A stretch of 64,000 nucleotides of DNA from Lutibaculum baratangense AMV1. Its GTDB lineage: Bacteria > Pseudomonadota > Alphaproteobacteria > Rhizobiales > Tepidamorphaceae. Of this stretch, positions 34,473 through 44,614 are shown in pieces. The stretch covers positions 160,805-224,804 of the forward strand of contig NZ_AWXZ01000029.1 of NCBI RefSeq assembly GCF_000496075.1, read 5' to 3'. The position numbers and the translations under genes were made by a program. Under the pieces are notes generated by a model, which was not told the origin of the DNA, did not search any database, and saw nothing but the letters and a program-made list of their open reading frames with translations. The first letter of the stretch is position 1; every line of letters starts with the position of its first letter.

Positions 34473-35210
34473 TCAGTTTCGCCGGAGGTGGCCGCGCAGG
34501 AGCGCCACGTAGACGGCGACCAGGGCGGCGGCGAGGCCGAACCAGGTGATCGCGTAACCGAGATGCGAGTTCTCGAACTGCAGCCGCGTCTCGCCCGGCT
34601 GCGGCAGTCCCCCGGGGGGCGCCGGACCGACCTGGTCGATCGTGAAGGGGGCGACCGGCCCGTCCAGTCCCTCGACCGCCGCGATCTTCTCGGGATCCCG
34701 CGTGAACCAGACGTTGCGCTGCGGATCGTCGTCCGGGAGCATCCAGCTGCCGGTCTGCGGGGCACGCATCAGCCCCTCGACAGTCACCTCCCCCTCGACG
34801 AGCCCTTCCTGACGCGTCGCGGGATCCTTGCGTTCGTCAGGCACGAAGCCGCGATTGACGACGACGCTTCCCGACCCGTCCTGGAGATCGAGCGGCGTCA
34901 GCACCCAGTAGCCCTGCCCGCCGGAAGACCCGCGGGGCTCGGACAGCGTGGTGTAGGCGTGGACCTCGCGATCGTGGCGGAAGTGCCCCGTCGCGCTGAC
35001 GGAGCGGTATTCGTAGTCCTCGGGATCGAGCGACGGCCACTCGGCTGCGGGCGGGAGCGGAACGGCGGGTGCGGTCGCCCGGGTCTCCGCCGCAGCGATC
35101 AGCTGCTCCTTCCACGCGAGGCGCTGCACCTGCCAGTAGCCGAGCGCGCACAGGATCGAGAAGGCGAGCGCCGTGAAGGCGCTGACGAGGACGAGTCGCC
35201 GTCCGGTCAT
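34473..35210 (-). CDS. SURF1 family cytochrome oxidase assembly protein
   Basis: 245-residue membrane protein with one helix at each end (VLVSAFTALAFSILCALGYWQVQRL; YAITWFGLAAALVAVYVALL) and a periplasmic domain between. GYWQVQRLAWKEQLI and YGTVVVNRGFVP-like VVVNRGFVPDE are family marks. It inserts haem a into subunit I of the aa3 oxidase. The start overlaps the DUF983 stop (ATGA). Encoded late in the oxidase operon, as usual. Confidence 0.93.
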   Translation of the reverse strand: MTGRRLVLVSAFTALAFSILCALGYWQVQRLAWKEQLIAAAETRATAPAVPLPPAAEWPSLDPEDYEYRSVSATGHFRHDREVHAYTTLSEPRGSSGGQGYWVLTPLDLQDGSGSVVVNRGFVPDERKDPATRQEGLVEGEVTVEGLMRAPQTGSWMLPDDDPQRNVWFTRDPEKIAAVEGLDGPVAPFTIDQVGPAPPGGLPQPGETRLQFENSHLGYAITWFGLAAALVAVYVALLRGHLRRN

Positions 35211-35632
35211 TCGCCGCCGGGTCCGCCATGCGTGGGGAAGCGGACCTCCTCCGCCTTGTGGCGATACTGGAGGGCGATCATGAGCGCCTTCGTCGGCCGC
35301 ATGAGACCGAAGGACAGTATCAGGATCAGCGGCAGCCAGATCGACAGGTGCACCCAGTAGGGGGGCTGCACCGTCACCTCGGTGATCAAGGCGCCGGCGA
35401 CGATCAGGGCGCCGACGATCGACATGATGAAGAAGGCGGGCCCGTCGCCGGAGTCGACGAAGCGGTAGTCGAGGCCGCAGGACGGGCAGTTCGGGCGCGT
35501 CTGCAGGAACCCTCGAAAGAGCTCGCCCTCGCCGCAGCGCGGGCAGCGGGCGCGAAGCGCCACGGAAAGCACCGAAGGCGCGGCGATGGGAGCCGCGCCT
35601 TCGTCTTCGGTCCTACGGTCGGAGCCGACCAT
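35207..35632 (-). CDS. DUF983 membrane protein with zinc-ribbon motif
   Basis: 141-residue protein. RCPRCGEG and RPNCPSCGLDY form a CxxC...CxxC zinc-ribbon, then two helices (FFIMSIVGALIVAGALI; HLSIWLPLILILSFGLM) and the family end RPTKALMIALQYRHKA. It sits in the cox operon of most alphaproteobacteria, where a role in oxidase assembly is suspected but not proved. The ATG at 35632 is used; a GTG at 35653 overlaps the upstream stop and would add seven residues. Confidence 0.88.
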   Translation of the reverse strand: MVGSDRRTEDEGAAPIAAPSVLSVALRARCPRCGEGELFRGFLQTRPNCPSCGLDYRFVDSGDGPAFFIMSIVGALIVAGALITEVTVQPPYWVHLSIWLPLILILSFGLMRPTKALMIALQYRHKAEEVRFPTHGGPGGE

Positions 35633-35649
35633 GGTGTCAGAGTGTCCGA

Positions 35650-36468
35650 TCACGCACCCCAGACGTAGATGCTGGCGAACAGGAAGAGCCAGACCACGTC
35701 GACGAAGTGCCAGTACCAGGCGGCGGCCTCGAACCCGAAATGGTGCGTCGGGGTGAAGTGTCCCTTGAGCGCCCGGATCAGGCAGACGATCAGGAAGATC
35801 GTGCCGATGATCACGTGCGCGCCGTGGAAGCCCGTCGCCATGTAGAAGGTCGCGCCGTAGATGTTGCCGCCGAAGTCGAAGGCGGCGTGCGAGTACTCGT
35901 AGGCCTGGACGCTGGTGAAGATCAGGCCGAGCGCGATCGTGAGGATCAGGCCCCACTTCAGGCCGTTGCGGTCGTTGTGCAGGAGCGCGTGGTGCGCCCA
36001 GGTCACCGTCGTCCCGGAGGTCAGGAGGATCAGCGTGTTGATGAGCGGCAGGTGCCAGGGGTCGAAGGTCTCGATGCCCTCCGGCGGCCACACGCCGCCG
36101 AGCGCCTCGACGCGGCTGTACTGGATCGCCTCGTGCGGGAAGAGCGACGCGTCGAAATAGGCCCAGAACCACGCGACGAAGAACATGACCTCCGACGCGA
36201 TGAAGAGGATCATGCCGTAACGGTGGTGCAGCTGCACGACGGGCGTGTGGTAGCCGCCGTGCTCGGCCTCGCGCACCACGTCCCGCCACCAGGAGATCAT
36301 GGTGAAGACCACCATGAGGGCGCCGAGGATCAGGAGCCAGGGCCCCATGCCGTGCATGAAGAGCACGCCGCCCGTGGTGATGACGAGGGCCGCGAGCGCG
36401 CCGATGATCGGCCAGGGGCTCGGATCCACAAGATGGTAGTCGTGGTGCTTCGCGTGGGCGTCCGCCAT
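35650..36468 (-). CDS. ctaE: Cytochrome c oxidase subunit III
   Basis: 272-residue inner-membrane subunit with seven helices. [14 protein letters not shown] start, [47 protein letters not shown] and [16 protein letters not shown] are standard. It supports subunit I of the aa3 oxidase. Encoded after ctaG in the operon; its stop overlaps the GTG alternative start of DUF983. Confidence 0.97.
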   Translation of the reverse strand: MADAHAKHHDYHLVDPSPWPIIGALAALVITTGGVLFMHGMGPWLLILGALMVVFTMISWWRDVVREAEHGGYHTPVVQLHHRYGMILFIASEVMFFVAWFWAYFDASLFPHEAIQYSRVEALGGVWPPEGIETFDPWHLPLINTLILLTSGTTVTWAHHALLHNDRNGLKWGLILTIALGLIFTSVQAYEYSHAAFDFGGNIYGATFYMATGFHGAHVIIGTIFLIVCLIRALKGHFTPTHHFGFEAAAWYWHFVDVVWLFLFASIYVWGA

Positions 36469-36534
36469 GTCGTTTCAGTCCCCTCGTCAGGCCGCCCGGT
36501 CCGAGGCCGGGCAGCCGGATCCTGCCTCTAAACC

Positions 36535-37173
36535 CTATCGATTCTCCGCCGCGCCGGGCGCGCCGCCCGCCGCAAGCTTCGTCGTCTCACCGGCCGGCCG
36601 GGCCGCGCCTTGCGTCTCCCCGTCCTGCCCGCGCACGGGGAAGAACGTGTAGGACAGCGTGATCTCGCTCAGGCCCCGCGCGTCGGCGTCCTCCATGATC
36701 GCCGGATCGACGAAGAACGCGACGCCCATCTCCTTGTCCTCGCCCGCGCCGAGCGGCTGCTCGGTGAAGCAGAAGCACTCGATCTTGTTGAAATACAACC
36801 CCGCCTGCGGCGGCGATACGTTGAAGGTCGAGGTGCCGACGAGATCCCCGTCCGAGACGTTCGTCGCGAGATAGAACGTGTTGCCGGTCTCGCCGATCCT
36901 GAGCTTCATGCGCCGCACCTCCGGCTCGACCGTCCAGGCCAGCGTGCGCGCGACGTTCGAGTCGAAGCGGATCGTGATCTCGCGGTCGAGCACCGCGTCG
37001 GACGCGGCCTCCGCGCGCTGGGTCGTGCCGCCATAGCCGGTCACCCGGCAGAACAGGTCGTAGAGCGGGACGGCCGCATAGGACATCCCGACCATGCCGA
37101 CGACGACGAAGCCGCACACGCTCGCGATCATCGCCGCCTTGCGGTTCTTCCTGCGGTGTTCGTTGTCGCTCAT
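36535..37173 (-). CDS. ctaG: Cytochrome c oxidase assembly protein CtaG/Cox11
   Basis: 212-residue periplasm-facing copper chaperone that delivers copper to the CuB site. One N-terminal helix (MIASVCGFVVVGMVGMSYAAVPLYDLFC) with conserved C42, then the copper-binding pair in IECFCFTEQ and the terminal TLSYTFF. The proline/alanine-rich tail after residue ~190 is variable. The ATG at 37173 begins MSDNEHRRKNRK; the frame runs a little further upstream without homology. Confidence 0.95.
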   Translation of the reverse strand: MSDNEHRRKNRKAAMIASVCGFVVVGMVGMSYAAVPLYDLFCRVTGYGGTTQRAEAASDAVLDREITIRFDSNVARTLAWTVEPEVRRMKLRIGETGNTFYLATNVSDGDLVGTSTFNVSPPQAGLYFNKIECFCFTEQPLGAGEDKEMGVAFFVDPAIMEDADARGLSEITLSYTFFPVRGQDGETQGAARPAGETTKLAAGGAPGAAENR

Positions 37174-37190
37174 CGCGAACCTCCGATACC

Positions 37191-37328
37191 TCAAGCCGAT
37201 CCGAGCCGCGCGATGGTGATGAGGTAGAACAGCACCATCAGCGCGCCGAGTGCGAGGGCGATCGCGATCGACCGCCTGCGCCTGCGCCGCAACTGCTCCG
37301 GCGTGAGCCTTTCGCCTTCCTCGCTCAT
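37191..37328 (-). CDS. coxF: Small membrane protein CoxF of the oxidase operon (45 aa)
   Basis: 45-residue single-pass protein, read from the ATG at 37328: basic and acidic start (EEGERLTPEQLRRRR), one helix (SIAIALALGALMVLFYLITI) and a short ARLGSA end. It lies between ctaB (stop two bases upstream) and ctaG (17 bases downstream). Position, size and the TPEQxRRRR start match the small CoxF proteins described in rhizobial cox operons. Function unknown; probable oxidase assembly or stability. Confidence 0.85.
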   Translation of the reverse strand: MSEEGERLTPEQLRRRRRRSIAIALALGALMVLFYLITIARLGSA

Positions 37329-37329
37329 C

Positions 37330-38262
37330 TCAGATCAGCGACGGCAGGCCCGCGACGCGCTCCACGAGCAGCGCCGCGAACAGGCCGAACAGATAGAGGA
37401 TCGAAAAGGCGAAGAGCCGCTTGGCGACCGGGCCGACCCCGTCCTCGCCGCCGCGTGCGAGCCGGACGGCGAGCCACAGGAACACCGTCCCGAGAGCCAC
37501 GGACACCGCGAGGTAGAAGGCGCCGCCGAGGCCTATTCCCGCCGGCACGATGCCGAGCGGCACGAGCGCCAGCGAGTAGAGCAGGATCTGCCGGCGCGTC
37601 TCGGCCCGGCCGGCGACGACCGGCAGCATCGGGACGCCCGCCCGCTCGTAGTCGCCGGAGCGGACGAGGGCGAGCGCCCAGAAATGTGGCGGCGTCCACA
37701 TGAAGATGATCGCGACGAGCACGACCGGCGCCAGCGAGATCGAGCCGGTGACGGCGGTCCAGGCGATCAGCGGCGGCAGCGAGCCCGACAGCCCGCCGAT
37801 CACGATGTTCTGCGGCGTCCGGCGCTTCAGCCAGGCCGTGTAGACGACGGCGTAGAAGAAGATCGTGAAGGCGAGCAGGCCGGCCGCGAGCCAGTTGGCC
37901 GCGAGGCCGAGAACCAGCACGGACCCGATCGACAGCGTCAGGCCGAAGCTGAACGCCTCCTCCGGCGACACGAGGCCCGCCGGGATCGGCCGGGAGCGCG
38001 TGCGGCTCATGATGCGGTCGATGTCCGCGTCGTACCACATGTTGAGCGCCCCGGCCGCGCCGGCGCCCACCGCGATGGCGAGCAGCGATGCGAGCGCGAG
38101 CACCGGGTGCGGCGTCACCGGCGCGCACAGCATGCCGACGAGGGCGGTGAAGATGACGAGGGACATCACGCGCGGCTTGAGAAGCGCGATGTAGTCGCCG
38201 ATCTCGCCGCCGCGGGCGAGGTCGGCGGCGCTTGCGGTGACGTCCAGCTGGCGAAGGGTCAT
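37330..38262 (-). CDS. ctaB: Protoheme IX farnesyltransferase
   Basis: 310-residue inner-membrane prenyltransferase (haem O synthase), first step of haem a synthesis for the aa3 oxidase. UbiA-type aspartate motif [19 protein letters not shown], plus the second D-rich site near the RSGDYERAG loop, and about eight helices. Start MTLRQLDV at 38262. Operon position between ctaD and coxF is typical. Confidence 0.96.
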   Translation of the reverse strand: MTLRQLDVTASAADLARGGEIGDYIALLKPRVMSLVIFTALVGMLCAPVTPHPVLALASLLAIAVGAGAAGALNMWYDADIDRIMSRTRSRPIPAGLVSPEEAFSFGLTLSIGSVLVLGLAANWLAAGLLAFTIFFYAVVYTAWLKRRTPQNIVIGGLSGSLPPLIAWTAVTGSISLAPVVLVAIIFMWTPPHFWALALVRSGDYERAGVPMLPVVAGRAETRRQILLYSLALVPLGIVPAGIGLGGAFYLAVSVALGTVFLWLAVRLARGGEDGVGPVAKRLFAFSILYLFGLFAALLVERVAGLPSLI

Positions 38263-38323
38263 GCTCACTCGAACTCTTTGAAGGGGCCCGCCGCGCGGAA
38301 GGCGCGGCGGGAAGCTCGCCCGA

Positions 38324-39934
<1,611 letters not shown>

Positions 39935-39967
39935 TCAGATCCTCTTAATGGATTCCCGACAGGCGGC

Positions 39968-40819
39968 TCACTGCGCCTCGGACGCGAGCTCGGCGAGCTT
40001 GACGTCCTCCGGCAGCGAGCGCGACGCGGTCTGCTGCTGCGAAATCCACTGTTCGAACTCCTCCTCCGAGACGACGTGCAGCTCGATCGGCATGAAGGCG
40101 TGGTTGACGCCGCAGAGCTCGGAGCACTGGCCGTAGTAGACGCCTTCCCTCTCCGCCCGGAACCACGTCTCGTTCATCCTGCCCGGAACCGCGTCGATCT
40201 TCACGCCGAAAGCCGGCATCGCCCATGCGTGGATGACGCCCATCGGATCGGCGGTGACGAGGACCTTCACCGTCTTGTTGACGGGAACGACGACGGCGTT
40301 GTCGGCCGCGAGCAGGCGCGGCTGGCCGCCCTGAAGCTCCTCCTCCGGCACCATGTTCGCGCTGAAGGCCACGCCTTCGTAGTCCGGATACTCGTAGTCC
40401 CAGTACCAGGTCTGCCCGGTCGTCTTGATCGTCAGGTCGGCCTCGGGAATGTCGAGCTGGTAGTAGAGGAGCCGGAACGAGGGGATGGCGATGACGACCA
40501 GGATGAGCACCGGCGCGACCGTCCACACCACTTCGAGCATGGTGTGATGGCTCGTCTTCGAGGGGACCGGATTGGCCTTCTCGTTGTAGCGGTAGATGCA
40601 CCAGCCGAGCAGCGCCATCACGAAGAGCGTGATCACCGTGACGATGACCATCAGGAAGGTGTGGAACTCGTTGATCGACTCCATCACCGGGGTCGCCGCC
40701 CCCTGAAAAGTATACTGCCAGGGTGTCGGCTGCTGCGCAGAGGCAGGTGCCGCGCTCAGCGCCACCGCGCTGATTGCCGCGAGCGCAACCGCCGTCGTGC
40801 CACGCCAGGTCGATCGCAT
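39968..40819 (-). CDS. ctaC: Cytochrome c oxidase subunit II
   Basis: 283-residue subunit with signal peptide (1-28, ending ASA), two helices and a periplasmic cupredoxin domain. The CuA ligands are in GQCSELCGVNHAFMPI (C, C, H, M) with the upstream histidine in GVIHAWAMPAFG and the electron-entry WYWDYEYPDYEG. No fused cytochrome c domain. First gene of the operon; GAGGAG lies nine bases before the ATG at 40819. The 280-base gap upstream should carry the operon promoter, though I could not assign a clear -35/-10 pair. Confidence 0.97.
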   Translation of the reverse strand: MRSTWRGTTAVALAAISAVALSAAPASAQQPTPWQYTFQGAATPVMESINEFHTFLMVIVTVITLFVMALLGWCIYRYNEKANPVPSKTSHHTMLEVVWTVAPVLILVVIAIPSFRLLYYQLDIPEADLTIKTTGQTWYWDYEYPDYEGVAFSANMVPEEELQGGQPRLLAADNAVVVPVNKTVKVLVTADPMGVIHAWAMPAFGVKIDAVPGRMNETWFRAEREGVYYGQCSELCGVNHAFMPIELHVVSEEEFEQWISQQQTASRSLPEDVKLAELASEAQ

Positions 40820-40994
40820 CGATTCGGGCTCCTCGTTGTACCGTCGACCCCTCCTCCGCGGCGCATTCTTGTTTTCGGGCGAGCGGCCGCACGAGTGGGG
40901 ACCTCTTAAAATCACATTCCTGCCGTGATGGGCAATGAGGTTGGCCCCACTCTGGCGCGACAATTGCCCGCAGAGCAGGTGGAGGAGCAGCCGT

Positions 40995-41016
40995 GGGCGG
41001 CCTCCGGAGGCCGCCC
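40995..41016. repeat. Perfect 22-base palindrome between ctaC and the ialB-like gene
   Basis: GGGCGGCCTCC immediately followed by its complement, GGAGGCCGCCC. As RNA it could fold as an eight-base stem with a TCCGGA loop. It lies in the divergent promoter region, about 175 bases before ctaC and 80 before the ialB-like gene. No T-run follows on either strand, so a terminator role is doubtful. Confidence 0.5.
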
Positions 41017-41095
41017 ATGCGGGCCGTGCTTGACACCTCACCGCGCCTGTGAGTCCCTCGGCATGACCACTTTCAGGACAAATCTCGGCAGCCCC

Positions 41096-41626
41096 ATGAA
41101 AATCCGCCTTCCGCAGCTTCGCCCCGTGGTGGCGCGCCCGGTTCTCGCCGTCGCCGCCGTCTTGGCCGCCGCACTCTGCGTCTCACCCGCGGCCGCCCAG
41201 AGCGACGTGCGCGGAACGTACGGTGAATGGCAGATCCGCTGCGACACGCCTCCGGGCGCCCAGAACGAGCAATGCGCGCTCATGCAGAGCGTGACGGCGG
41301 AGGACCGGGAGAATGTCGGGCTGACGGTCATCGTCCTGAAGACGGCGGACGGGCAGGACCACATCCTGCGCGTGCTCGCGCCTCTCGGGGTTCTGCTGCC
41401 CTCGGGCCTCGGCCTCTATGTCGACGACGCCGACATCGGGCGGGCGGCCTTCATCCGGTGCCTGCCCAATGGCTGCGTGGCGGAGGTCATCGTGGACGGC
41501 GACCTCGTCTCCAAGCTCAGGAACGGCGAATCGGCGACCTTCGTGATCTTCCAGACGCCAGAGGAGGGAATCGGCATCCCCGTTTCCCTCGACGGCTTCA
41601 CCGAAGGCTACGCCGCGCTGCCCTGA
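41096..41626 (+). CDS. Invasion-associated locus B (IalB) family protein
   Basis: 176-residue exported protein; signal peptide about 1-35 ending AAAQS. The IalB fold is recognised by YGEWQIRCDTPPGAQNEQCALMQ, LRVLAPLGVLLPSGLGLYVD and the paired cysteines CLPNGCVAEV. In Bartonella the founding protein aids erythrocyte entry, but most alphaproteobacterial members are general periplasmic proteins. The ATG at 41096 is chosen because it opens the signal peptide; an upstream ATG at 41063 would add eleven residues. Its last 19 bases overlap the convergent DUF421 gene. Confidence 0.86.
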   Translation: MKIRLPQLRPVVARPVLAVAAVLAAALCVSPAAAQSDVRGTYGEWQIRCDTPPGAQNEQCALMQSVTAEDRENVGLTVIVLKTADGQDHILRVLAPLGVLLPSGLGLYVDDADIGRAAFIRCLPNGCVAEVIVDGDLVSKLRNGESATFVIFQTPEEGIGIPVSLDGFTEGYAALP

Positions 41627-42156
41627 CTCCCGGACGAGCCGCCGGCGCGGTCGACGTTGCGCAGCGTGCTGGCGGTGGCACCGCCCTCGGGCCTCTTGCC
41701 GATGACGCTGAAGCTGCCGTCCGTTTCCAGCACGACCGCCAGCACCTCCCGCATGTCGGCATGGCCCTGCTCGCGCAGCGCGGCCAGCACCTCGGCCTCG
41801 ACGACGCGGGAGCGCCGCAGGGCGTCGGGCAGTATCCTCCCCTCGTGAAGGATGAGGGTGGGCTCCGCCTTCACCACCTTCGTCACGGTCTCGGACCGCA
41901 CCGAGGCCCAGGCGATCCCGTATTGCAGGGCGATCAGCAGGGCGAAGGCGAGGAGCCCCTCGAGCAGCGCCACGTCCTTCGACAAGAGCACGGTCGCGAG
42001 CGTCGAGCCGAGAGCCACCGTGACGACCAGGTCGAAGGCGTTCATCTTCGCGAGCGTCCGCTTGCCGGAAATCCGGAGGAACAGGACGAGCCCGGCATAG
42101 GCCAGCGTCCCCACGACCAGGATGCGGACGAGATCGCTCCAGCTGTCGAAGAACAT
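41608..42156 (-). CDS. DUF421 membrane protein (YcaP/YetF family)
   Basis: 182-residue protein with three N-terminal helices, then a small cytoplasmic domain. Family marks: GLVLFLRISGKRTLAKMNAFDLVVTVALGS and RSRVVEAEVLAALREQGHADMREVLAVVLETDGSFSV. Function unknown; the family is linked to spore or envelope physiology in other groups. The ATG at 42156 begins the first helix; the frame upstream is unrelated. It is divergent from tldD. Confidence 0.86.
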   Translation of the reverse strand: MFFDSWSDLVRILVVGTLAYAGLVLFLRISGKRTLAKMNAFDLVVTVALGSTLATVLLSKDVALLEGLLAFALLIALQYGIAWASVRSETVTKVVKAEPTLILHEGRILPDALRRSRVVEAEVLAALREQGHADMREVLAVVLETDGSFSVIGKRPEGGATASTLRNVDRAGGSSGSQGSAA

Positions 42157-42286
42157 GCGTTGCCTCCCTCTTTCTGCAGGAGCCAACGTCGGGGCGGCGA
42201 ATTCGTGCCCCGGCCGATCCCCGGGACCTGACGCGGGGCGGCCGCACACCTATGTTGGGAACCGACACCATTCGAGGCACAAGCTC

Positions 42287-43708
42287 ATGAGCGACAAAAG
42301 CGACCGGCTTCTCGACGCGGCCGGCATCGATCCGGAGCAGGCGCGCGGCATCCTCTCGGGGGCTCTAGAGGGCGCCGACGACGGGGAGCTCTTCGTCGAG
42401 AGCCGCATGTTCGAGGCGCTCGCCTTCGACAACGGGCGGCTGCGCACCGCGACCTACGACACCTCGCGCGGCTTCGGCATGCGGGCGGTCGCCGGCGAGA
42501 CCTCCGCCTATGCCCACTCGACCGAGCTCTCGGCGGAGGCCCTGAAGCGCGCGGCCGACACCGTGCGCGCCGTTTCCGCGGGGCGCGGCGGCACGCTCGC
42601 CATGCCGCCGCAGGGGACGAACCGGCACCTCTACGGCGCGGCCAATCCGCTGGAGGCGCCGAGCTTCTCCGCGAAGTCGGACCTGCTCGCCGAGATCGAC
42701 GCCTATCTCCGGGCCAGGGATCCCCGCGTCCGTCAGGTGTCGGCGAGCCTGGCAGCCGAGCATCAGACGGTCGAGATCATTCGTGCGGACGGCCAGACCC
42801 ACCGGGACGTCAGGCCTCTCGTCCGGATCAACATCTCGGTCATCGTCGGCGACGGCGAGCGTCAGGAGACCGGCAGCCACGGCATGGGCGGACGGGAGGG
42901 CTTCCTGCGCTTCGTGACGCCGGAGAACTGGCGGGCCGTGGCGGACGAGGCGCTGCGGCAGGCGCTCGTCAATCTCGAGGCCGTGCCCGCCCCCGCGGGC
43001 GAGCTCGACATCGTGCTCGCGCCGGGATGGCCGGGGATCCTCCTTCACGAGGCCGTCGGCCACGGGCTCGAAGGAGATTTCAACCGCAAGAAGATGTCCG
43101 CCTTCGCCGGGCTGATGGGCGAGCGCGTCGCCTCGCCGGGCGTCACCGTGGTCGACGACGGCACCCTGCCCGACCGCCGCGGCTCGATCACGATCGACGA
43201 CGAGGGCACGCCCTCGCGCTGCAACGTCCTGATCGAGGACGGCATCCTCGTCGGCTACATGCAGGACCGGCAGAACGCGCGACTGATGGGCCGCGAGGCG
43301 ACCGGCAACGGTCGCCGCCAGTCCTTCGCCCACAACCCGATGCCGCGCATGACGAACACCTACATGCGCGCGGGCGAGCACGATCCGGGCGAGATCCTCG
43401 AGAGCGTCGGGCGCGGCCTCTACGCAGTGTCCTTCGGGGGCGGACAGGTCGACATCACCTCGGGCAAGTTCGTCTTCTCCTGCACCGAGGCCTATCTCGT
43501 GGAGAACGGCAGGATCGGCCCGCCCGTCAAGGGCGCGATGCTGATCGGCAACGGGCCTGACGCGCTGACCCGCGTGCGCATGGTGGGCAACGACATGAAG
43601 CTCGACCCCGGCATCGGCACGTGCGGCAAGAACGGCCAGGGCGTGCCGGTCGGCGTCGGGCAGCCGACGATCCGCATCGACGCGATCACCGTCGGCGGCA
43701 CGGGCTGA
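42287..43708 (+). CDS. tldD: Metalloprotease TldD
   Basis: 473-residue zinc protease subunit. The HExxxH motif is HEAVGHGLE, with the third ligand region in SCTEAYLVENG. TldD forms a heterodimer with PmbA/TldE, processing small peptides and degrading unfolded proteins; its partner here is the pmbA gene at 48.7 kb. Start MSDKSDRLLDAAGIDPEQ at 42287. Placed beside the cox operon as is usual in the order. A bidirectional terminator follows its stop. Confidence 0.95.
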   Translation: MSDKSDRLLDAAGIDPEQARGILSGALEGADDGELFVESRMFEALAFDNGRLRTATYDTSRGFGMRAVAGETSAYAHSTELSAEALKRAADTVRAVSAGRGGTLAMPPQGTNRHLYGAANPLEAPSFSAKSDLLAEIDAYLRARDPRVRQVSASLAAEHQTVEIIRADGQTHRDVRPLVRINISVIVGDGERQETGSHGMGGREGFLRFVTPENWRAVADEALRQALVNLEAVPAPAGELDIVLAPGWPGILLHEAVGHGLEGDFNRKKMSAFAGLMGERVASPGVTVVDDGTLPDRRGSITIDDEGTPSRCNVLIEDGILVGYMQDRQNARLMGREATGNGRRQSFAHNPMPRMTNTYMRAGEHDPGEILESVGRGLYAVSFGGGQVDITSGKFVFSCTEAYLVENGRIGPPVKGAMLIGNGPDALTRVRMVGNDMKLDPGIGTCGKNGQGVPVGVGQPTIRIDAITVGGTG

Positions 43709-43733
43709 GGCGGACTGCCGCCCGCAAGACGAA

Positions 43734-43757
43734 AAAGGCGGCCCATGAGCCGCCTTT
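43734..43757. terminator. Bidirectional rho-independent terminator between tldD and the DUF1127 gene
   Basis: AAAGGCGGC-CCATGA-GCCGCCTTT, a nine-base perfect stem. Read on the minus strand it is followed by a T-run (TTTTTC), serving the convergent DUF1127 gene; on the plus strand it ends TTTAT after tldD. Confidence 0.8.
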
Positions 43758-43780
43758 ATCACGTCGGTTGCGTCTGGCGC

Positions 43781-44044
43781 TCAGATGCGACGGAACTGGT
43801 TCCGCGCGATGATGTCGGCTTGGTCGTAGCCCGCGAAGGGCGTCGTCGCATTCAGGATGCGCGACAGCTGCCCGCGGTTCAGGCCGAGGTCGGCGAGCAT
43901 CCGGTCGTCCGCGTTGCGCAGCGACAGGACGTCTCCCTGCCGGCGCGACGTGAGGCCCATGCGCTTCTGGACACCCCGGAAGAACGCGGTGATCGACCGT
44001 GTCTTGCGGGGCTGGAATTCGCCGGCGGCGTAGGTGGTTGCCAT
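43781..44044 (-). CDS. DUF1127 domain protein
   Basis: 87-residue basic protein. The DUF1127 core is LRNADDRMLADLGLNRGQLSRIL near residues 42-62, preceded by a helical ITAFFRGVQKRMGL. These small proteins are widespread in rhizobia and often respond to stress, nutrient or LysR-type regulators; molecular role unclear, possibly RNA binding. A terminator follows. It is downstream of a second DUF1127 gene. Confidence 0.85.
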   Translation of the reverse strand: MATTYAAGEFQPRKTRSITAFFRGVQKRMGLTSRRQGDVLSLRNADDRMLADLGLNRGQLSRILNATTPFAGYDQADIIARNQFRRI

Positions 44045-44230
44045 CGATCACAGCTCCCGTTTCGTGTGACTGAAACCAAGGACGCCCCGCTTTGCCGGCG
44101 AGGCGTCCAATGAGCGTCTTGATGTCACGGGCCGCGGGCCCTCGTGATCCTGTTTGCGTCATCGCCCGGGCGATTTCAGAACATCGGATGAGATGTCGCA
44201 GGGCCCTTGGCCCGCGGGCTCCGCTCCGCC

Positions 44231-44500
44231 TCACTTGGTGCGGATGCGCGCGCGGCGCCGCTCCTGGCGGGCGCGGATCAGCTCGAGCGACGGGTCGTCG
44301 CCCATCGGGACCTGAAGCGCCCCCACGACGTCCGCCCGCGACAGGCCGATATCGGCCAGCATGTGGTCGTTCGCCGTCAGGAGCATCTCGACCTCCCGGC
44401 GGTGGCGATAGGCCCTGAAAGCCCTCCGGGCAAAGGCGAGGGTGGCTGCCAGCACGGGCCCGACGGTGCCGAGCCCGGCTCTCTCGATCGTGTGCTGCAT
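44231..44500 (-). CDS. DUF1127 domain protein
   Basis: 89-residue protein. An N-terminal helix (VGPVLAATLAFARRAFRAYRHRREV) leads to the DUF1127 core MLLTANDHMLADIGLSRADVVGAL, then a charged, arginine-rich tail (IRARQERRRARIRTK). The ATG at 44500 is used. It is divergently arranged with the LysR gene at 44615 across a 114-base AT-rich gap, which hints at direct control by that regulator. Confidence 0.85.
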   Translation of the reverse strand: MQHTIERAGLGTVGPVLAATLAFARRAFRAYRHRREVEMLLTANDHMLADIGLSRADVVGALQVPMGDDPSLELIRARQERRRARIRTK

Positions 44501-44614
44501 GGCACTCTCCTGGGTGTTTCCGTCACGTCGGGAGCGACCATGCGCCGCAGGGGATTGATTAATCCAACGAATGTTTGTAATGATCTCCATCATCATTCTT
44601 GATGAAACAAAACG

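Noticed and set aside
41030..41058. TTGACA promoter for the ialB-like gene
   Set aside because: The -35 is perfect but the sequence 17 bases downstream (GTCCCT) has no resemblance to a -10 box.
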